From positions 410,859 to 474,858 of the forward strand of contig ML986586.1 of assembly GCA_010094045.1 (NCBI GenBank): a DNA stretch of 64,000 bases, given 5' to 3'. Under the pieces are notes generated by a model. It was not told the DNA's origin and ran no database searches. It saw nothing but the letters and a program-made list of their open reading frames with translations. The stretch is from Lojkania enalia. Taxonomy: Eukaryota; Ascomycota; Dothideomycetes; Pleosporales. Below are positions 60,488 to 64,000 of this stretch, piece after piece (the first letter of the stretch is position 1; the number at the start of each line of letters is the position of its first letter). Both the position numbers and the translations under genes were made by a program.

Positions 60488-63400
60488 TCATGCTTTTGAT
60501 TTTTCCATTCGCTTGCTCATGCTATTTATATGTCAGTCAAAAGGCAGCACTGCTTAGCGGACGGGCTTACAAGTCGAAGAAGGCAAATTGGCTTGCCGAA
60601 ATGCCATATTCATAAATAAATCGACTGGCCAAATAACTTCCAAAAATCGAACGCAGATAATTGTCGGGTACCTTTCCTGGTTAGCTTGACTCTTGAATGA
60701 GATGCGGTAGGCTTACTCTTGCCATGATCTTGTCAAGGCCAATCTCTTGAAGGAGGAGACCAGGCAATGCTTCACTCAGAACAGACCGCCTAAACTCGAC
60801 ATTGTTCCATAGCTCGGTGCCTTGTAGTTCTTCATCTAGTTTGGTAATAGCAGTGCTGAGTGTGTCGCTGAGGATGCTCCTTGGCTGACCAGTGGCTGCA
60901 TGCTCTCTCCAAATAGCTTCAAACTCTAGCCTTGCGTTGTTCCGAATAATTGACTGCACTTCCTTCACGTAATTGTTATAAAAGTCTGGAGCGGTTCCAT
61001 CCTCTCGGATGCACATGTTCTTGATGAAACCTTCGTCATCGAATGAGAGTGAGGCCAGGACCTCCAAGGAAGAAGAGGTAACACCTCCCTTGTTCGCAGA
61101 CGCATCTTTGTACAGAATACAACCAGCCTTCTCCAGGCGGAGCTTGGCATCCTGAGTGATGAACAAATTGGCACCCTCGACGATATACGGAATGACCGAT
61201 TTGCCGTCGACAATAAGCTTGTTGGCGGTAGTGAGATCAATGGATTCAGGACGCCCACCACAGGGGACGAACGAGTCATACTGCTGGCCCCCACGAAGAT
61301 GAAAGGTATTGCGGAAGGCAGTTCCGTTGTGGACGAGTTCGCCGGACGGAAGCTTGACATTATTCTCGTCCACGAGCACGCGGTAACCTTCCAAAGAAAG
61401 TTTGGAGGTGTCGAATTGGTTGATCATAGCACGCTTCTTGGCGAGTCGGATGAGCTCATCGCGATTCAGGCCCTTAGGGTCGCATAGAACGCCAGAGCCG
61501 TCAACAATGGCAATGTACTTCTCGTTACTAAGTAAAATCTCATTCGAGCCCAGGTCGCCGTCTGGTCCTCCGGTCTGTAGCTTTCTGACTTTGCTTGGAT
61601 CAAGATTAAGCTTTCGATAGATGCCCACCACGTATTCGCGAACAGACAAAGTCGTCATGCCGTACCGATCATGTGGAATACCCCCAAGTTTGGGACTCTT
61701 CCCAGTGAAGAATGACTTCCACCAGGGTGCCCCTCGTGCTCTAGCGTGCTCAGTTGCCCAATCGACCAGGTCAGCTGTGTTCTCATCCGGGCCCATAAAA
61801 AGGATTTCCTCTTTGCCGTAGAGATCGACAATGGGATCCTTGATCCCAGGGCTGTTGGGAGGCAGTAGGAGATCAAGTATACTATCAATATACTTTTCAA
61901 ATGCGACACGAGCTTTCTCTTGGTGGTTGATGTCTAGTAGAACGACTCCCTTGGAGCCGCCTTCTGGGATATCCTTGTTCTTGCGCTGTTGTGTGTTGGC
62001 AAGATTGTAATTCTCATCGAACATGGACCGTGCATTGATAGTATATGCCTCTTTACTCCTAGACTTTACGATTCGGATACCTCCTCGAGCGATATCGCGG
62101 AACCGAAGGTGGAAACCGCGGAACTCGGAACCGATGACTAGGAACATGCCATACAGAGGTTGCGGATATTCTTGGGGCGGTAAGAAAATAGGGTTCAAAC
62201 GAAAGCTGAGCGCCACTTTTGTAGGGGTGTAGAAATTCGTCTTCAAGACAGCGTTGTTGAAAATACGGAACGAATCCATGACAATCTGGTGATGATCATT
62301 GACCACAGTCACGTTGATAGCGTCGGTCAATTCATCGTCACTAAGAACCCTATCAACCTTCAGCCGAAGGAAGCTCAGGGTTGGGAGGAAATCGTCTTGC
62401 TCTCCCCTGGTCTGAACGTAGTGAGTGTTTGCGAAGGAGAGGTATAGGCTGTGGATCAAGGAAGGATATTGGTTTATTATCTCAAGGATATAGTCCGCTG
62501 TAAATGTCTCGGTACGCAGCCTGCGCTTGATATTGGATAGTAGTTCTGCGTGCACGCCGTTGTTTACATCCAGAATCGAGGCGAGCGTCGCATACTCCGA
62601 ACCGAGGCGGTTGAGGAAGTTGGAGACAAACACCCATACACAATGGGCATAAATAGTTTCTTGTAAGCTAAGACTTGCCGTCATGAAATGGGTCTGGAAC
62701 CTGTTTTGGGGTATGCAATATAGAAGGGAGACCTCTTTCATGATCTGGTGGATAGAGGCTTCAATCGGGGGATGTTTAGTTGATGCCTCTCCTGGTAGCT
62801 GCTTTAGATATAGAGACATGGCGCTGAATCCATTGGAAAATTGTTCGACGTATTTGCGGGAGGTGGTCAAGCCGTAGTAGTGATACAAGTCACTGAGAGC
62901 GCTGAAAAAGCCCGGAGCGGAGCCTTGTTTGTACGCAATGACAAGACGCTTGTCGCGAGAGCCTTCGATATCGAAATACTCAATGACCGGTCCGGTGCGT
63001 TCGACGGCGATTGTAAGCGCTTGCTGATATATCTCCTTGGTATTCTTGGTAGCTTTCTGCAGGAAACGCTTGTCGCCGACCTTCTCGATGTCCGTCTCAC
63101 CTACCTTTGGGTTCGGGTCCACATAGTCGCATTGGTAAACGAAGTAGCAGCGCAATTGCTGCTCAGAACCTCCTGGCAAGGGGCTCGCCGAGCGGAAACT
63201 CTCCACGCGGTAGCCTGTGCCCGCAGATGAGCGGCTCAGATATTTCTCACCAATGCGTTTCTCATATTGAGGACCATTCACGACCGAGATTCCAGGCTTG
63301 CTGGTATCAATGTAAACAGCATGATCCGAAGATTCCTTGTCGAGGCGGATTTCCAGGCGATTGTCGTCCCGGGCGTACGCTGCTACCTTTGCTGCATACA

Positions 63401-63812
63401 GGGAATGGATGTGGCTAACAATGCTGCGGTTTCCTATTAGATCAAATTGGCAAGGAAGGTACGAGTGCCTGACTTACACATCTGCCGTTTCCGTCGCAAA
63501 GTACATGTCGTCAATGCCTAGTTGCTCATAAAACCACTTCGTCTCCTGTTCTACAAATTCTGGCGGGATGAAGCCCTTCTCTTCGAGGCCATCCATAACT
63601 TCTTCCATCTGTTTTTCCTTTCCTTCGAATTTGGGAGCCACATATCCCGACCCTCCAGGGCCCTCCCGGGGCAGCACCCGCGGGGTCGAAGCGCCAGATC
63701 CTGGGATGCTCAAATGTGTGGGCTGAGGAGACGGTCCCCGGCCAGGGCCCCGGACGACGGCATCCAATAGCTTGTTCTGCAGAGGGCCCTCGTTGATCGG
63801 TGTTGACGCCAT
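60488..63812 (-). CDS. GDH2: NAD-specific glutamate dehydrogenase (large, GDH2 type)
   Basis: Four exons read leftward, 63812-63478, 63423-60717, 60671-60571 and 60521-60488, give 1,059 codons (1,058 aa), the expected size. Introns are 54, 45 and 49 nt. The long N-terminal half is the regulatory part of the roughly 115-kDa NAD-GDH class. The catalytic part begins near FRGFHLRFRDIARGGIRI and continues with PEGGSKGVVLLD (substrate Lys region) and VEGANLFITQDAKLRLEKAG of the NAD domain. The last two small exons restore the family end FAFFDFMSKR. Known reaction: L-glutamate + NAD + H2O to 2-oxoglutarate + NH4 + NADH, catabolic, cytosolic or mitochondrial. In yeast and Aspergillus it is regulated by nitrogen source; no site was identified here. 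The residues before GISVVNGPQYEKR show no targeting signal. Confidence 0.95.
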
Positions 63813-64000
63813 GGTGTGCGAGGAGAATGCGCAATTGAGAAAAATGCAGTCGTATTGTTGATGAGACCTCGAGAAAACGAGCCGGCAATTGGTGCACAGA
63901 AATTGATGCGTCTACAAAGCGGCTATGTGGCGATGCGGAGGCAATCGAATGGTCTCAGGAGAGCTTTATCTGGAGCTACCTAAGTAGCCGGCCACTGGTA

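Overview
The window is nuclear DNA of a filamentous ascomycete (Pezizomycotina). The evidence is short spliceosomal introns (mostly 45-67 nt, GT..AG, with CTAAC/CTAAT-like branch sites), a Zn2Cys6 transcription factor with an AA9 lytic polysaccharide monooxygenase and a peroxisomal-type copper amine oxidase, and above all a giant Leashin/involucrin-repeat gene, a family known only from Pezizomycotina. I cannot name the genus; Dothideomycetes-like is a guess. All gene models were spliced by hand, and the exon lengths add up to whole codons in every complete multi-exon model.

Layout. 1-1120 (-): 5' part of CFT2 (CPSF100), cut by the window edge. 1121-4621: gene-poor, ending in a pyrimidine-rich leader. 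4622-6422 (+): Zn2Cys6 regulator with an AT-hook-like motif. 6423-9363: gene-poor. 9364-13616 (+): full-length ABCG transporter. 14292-15059 (-): unknown proline-rich protein. 15846-16729 (-): secreted AA9 LPMO. 18311-20627 (+): copper amine oxidase. 21146-22092 (+): RNA15/CstF64. 22876-47182 (+): one 24.3-kb gene for an 8,062-residue Leashin-like protein. 47583-48862 (-): short-chain dehydrogenase. 49558-51825 (-): patatin-like phospholipase. 53466-54139 (-) and 54425-56047 (+): a GNAT acetyltransferase and RFT1, divergently arranged. 56613-58551 (+): RTG2-like Ppx/GppA protein. 59031-59492 (-): small histone-H1-tail-like protein. 60488-63812 (-): NAD-specific glutamate dehydrogenase GDH2.

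There is no sign of a biosynthetic cluster, operon or intact transposon. Most genes are conserved housekeeping genes: two 3'-end processing factors (CFT2, RNA15), the N-glycosylation flippase-related RFT1, retrograde signalling RTG2, and glutamate catabolism GDH2. Amine oxidase, GDH2 and RTG2 all bear on nitrogen/carbon catabolism, but that proximity may be chance. The part most worth study is the giant gene: about 40 lysine-cluster modules fall into two classes with opposite placement of a conserved tryptophan, with about ten Ala/Gly-rich hydrophobic segments, a roughly 190-residue charged helix and a C-terminal coiled-coil domain. A second oddity is a 27-nt in-frame intron or nonsense insertion in the AA9 gene.
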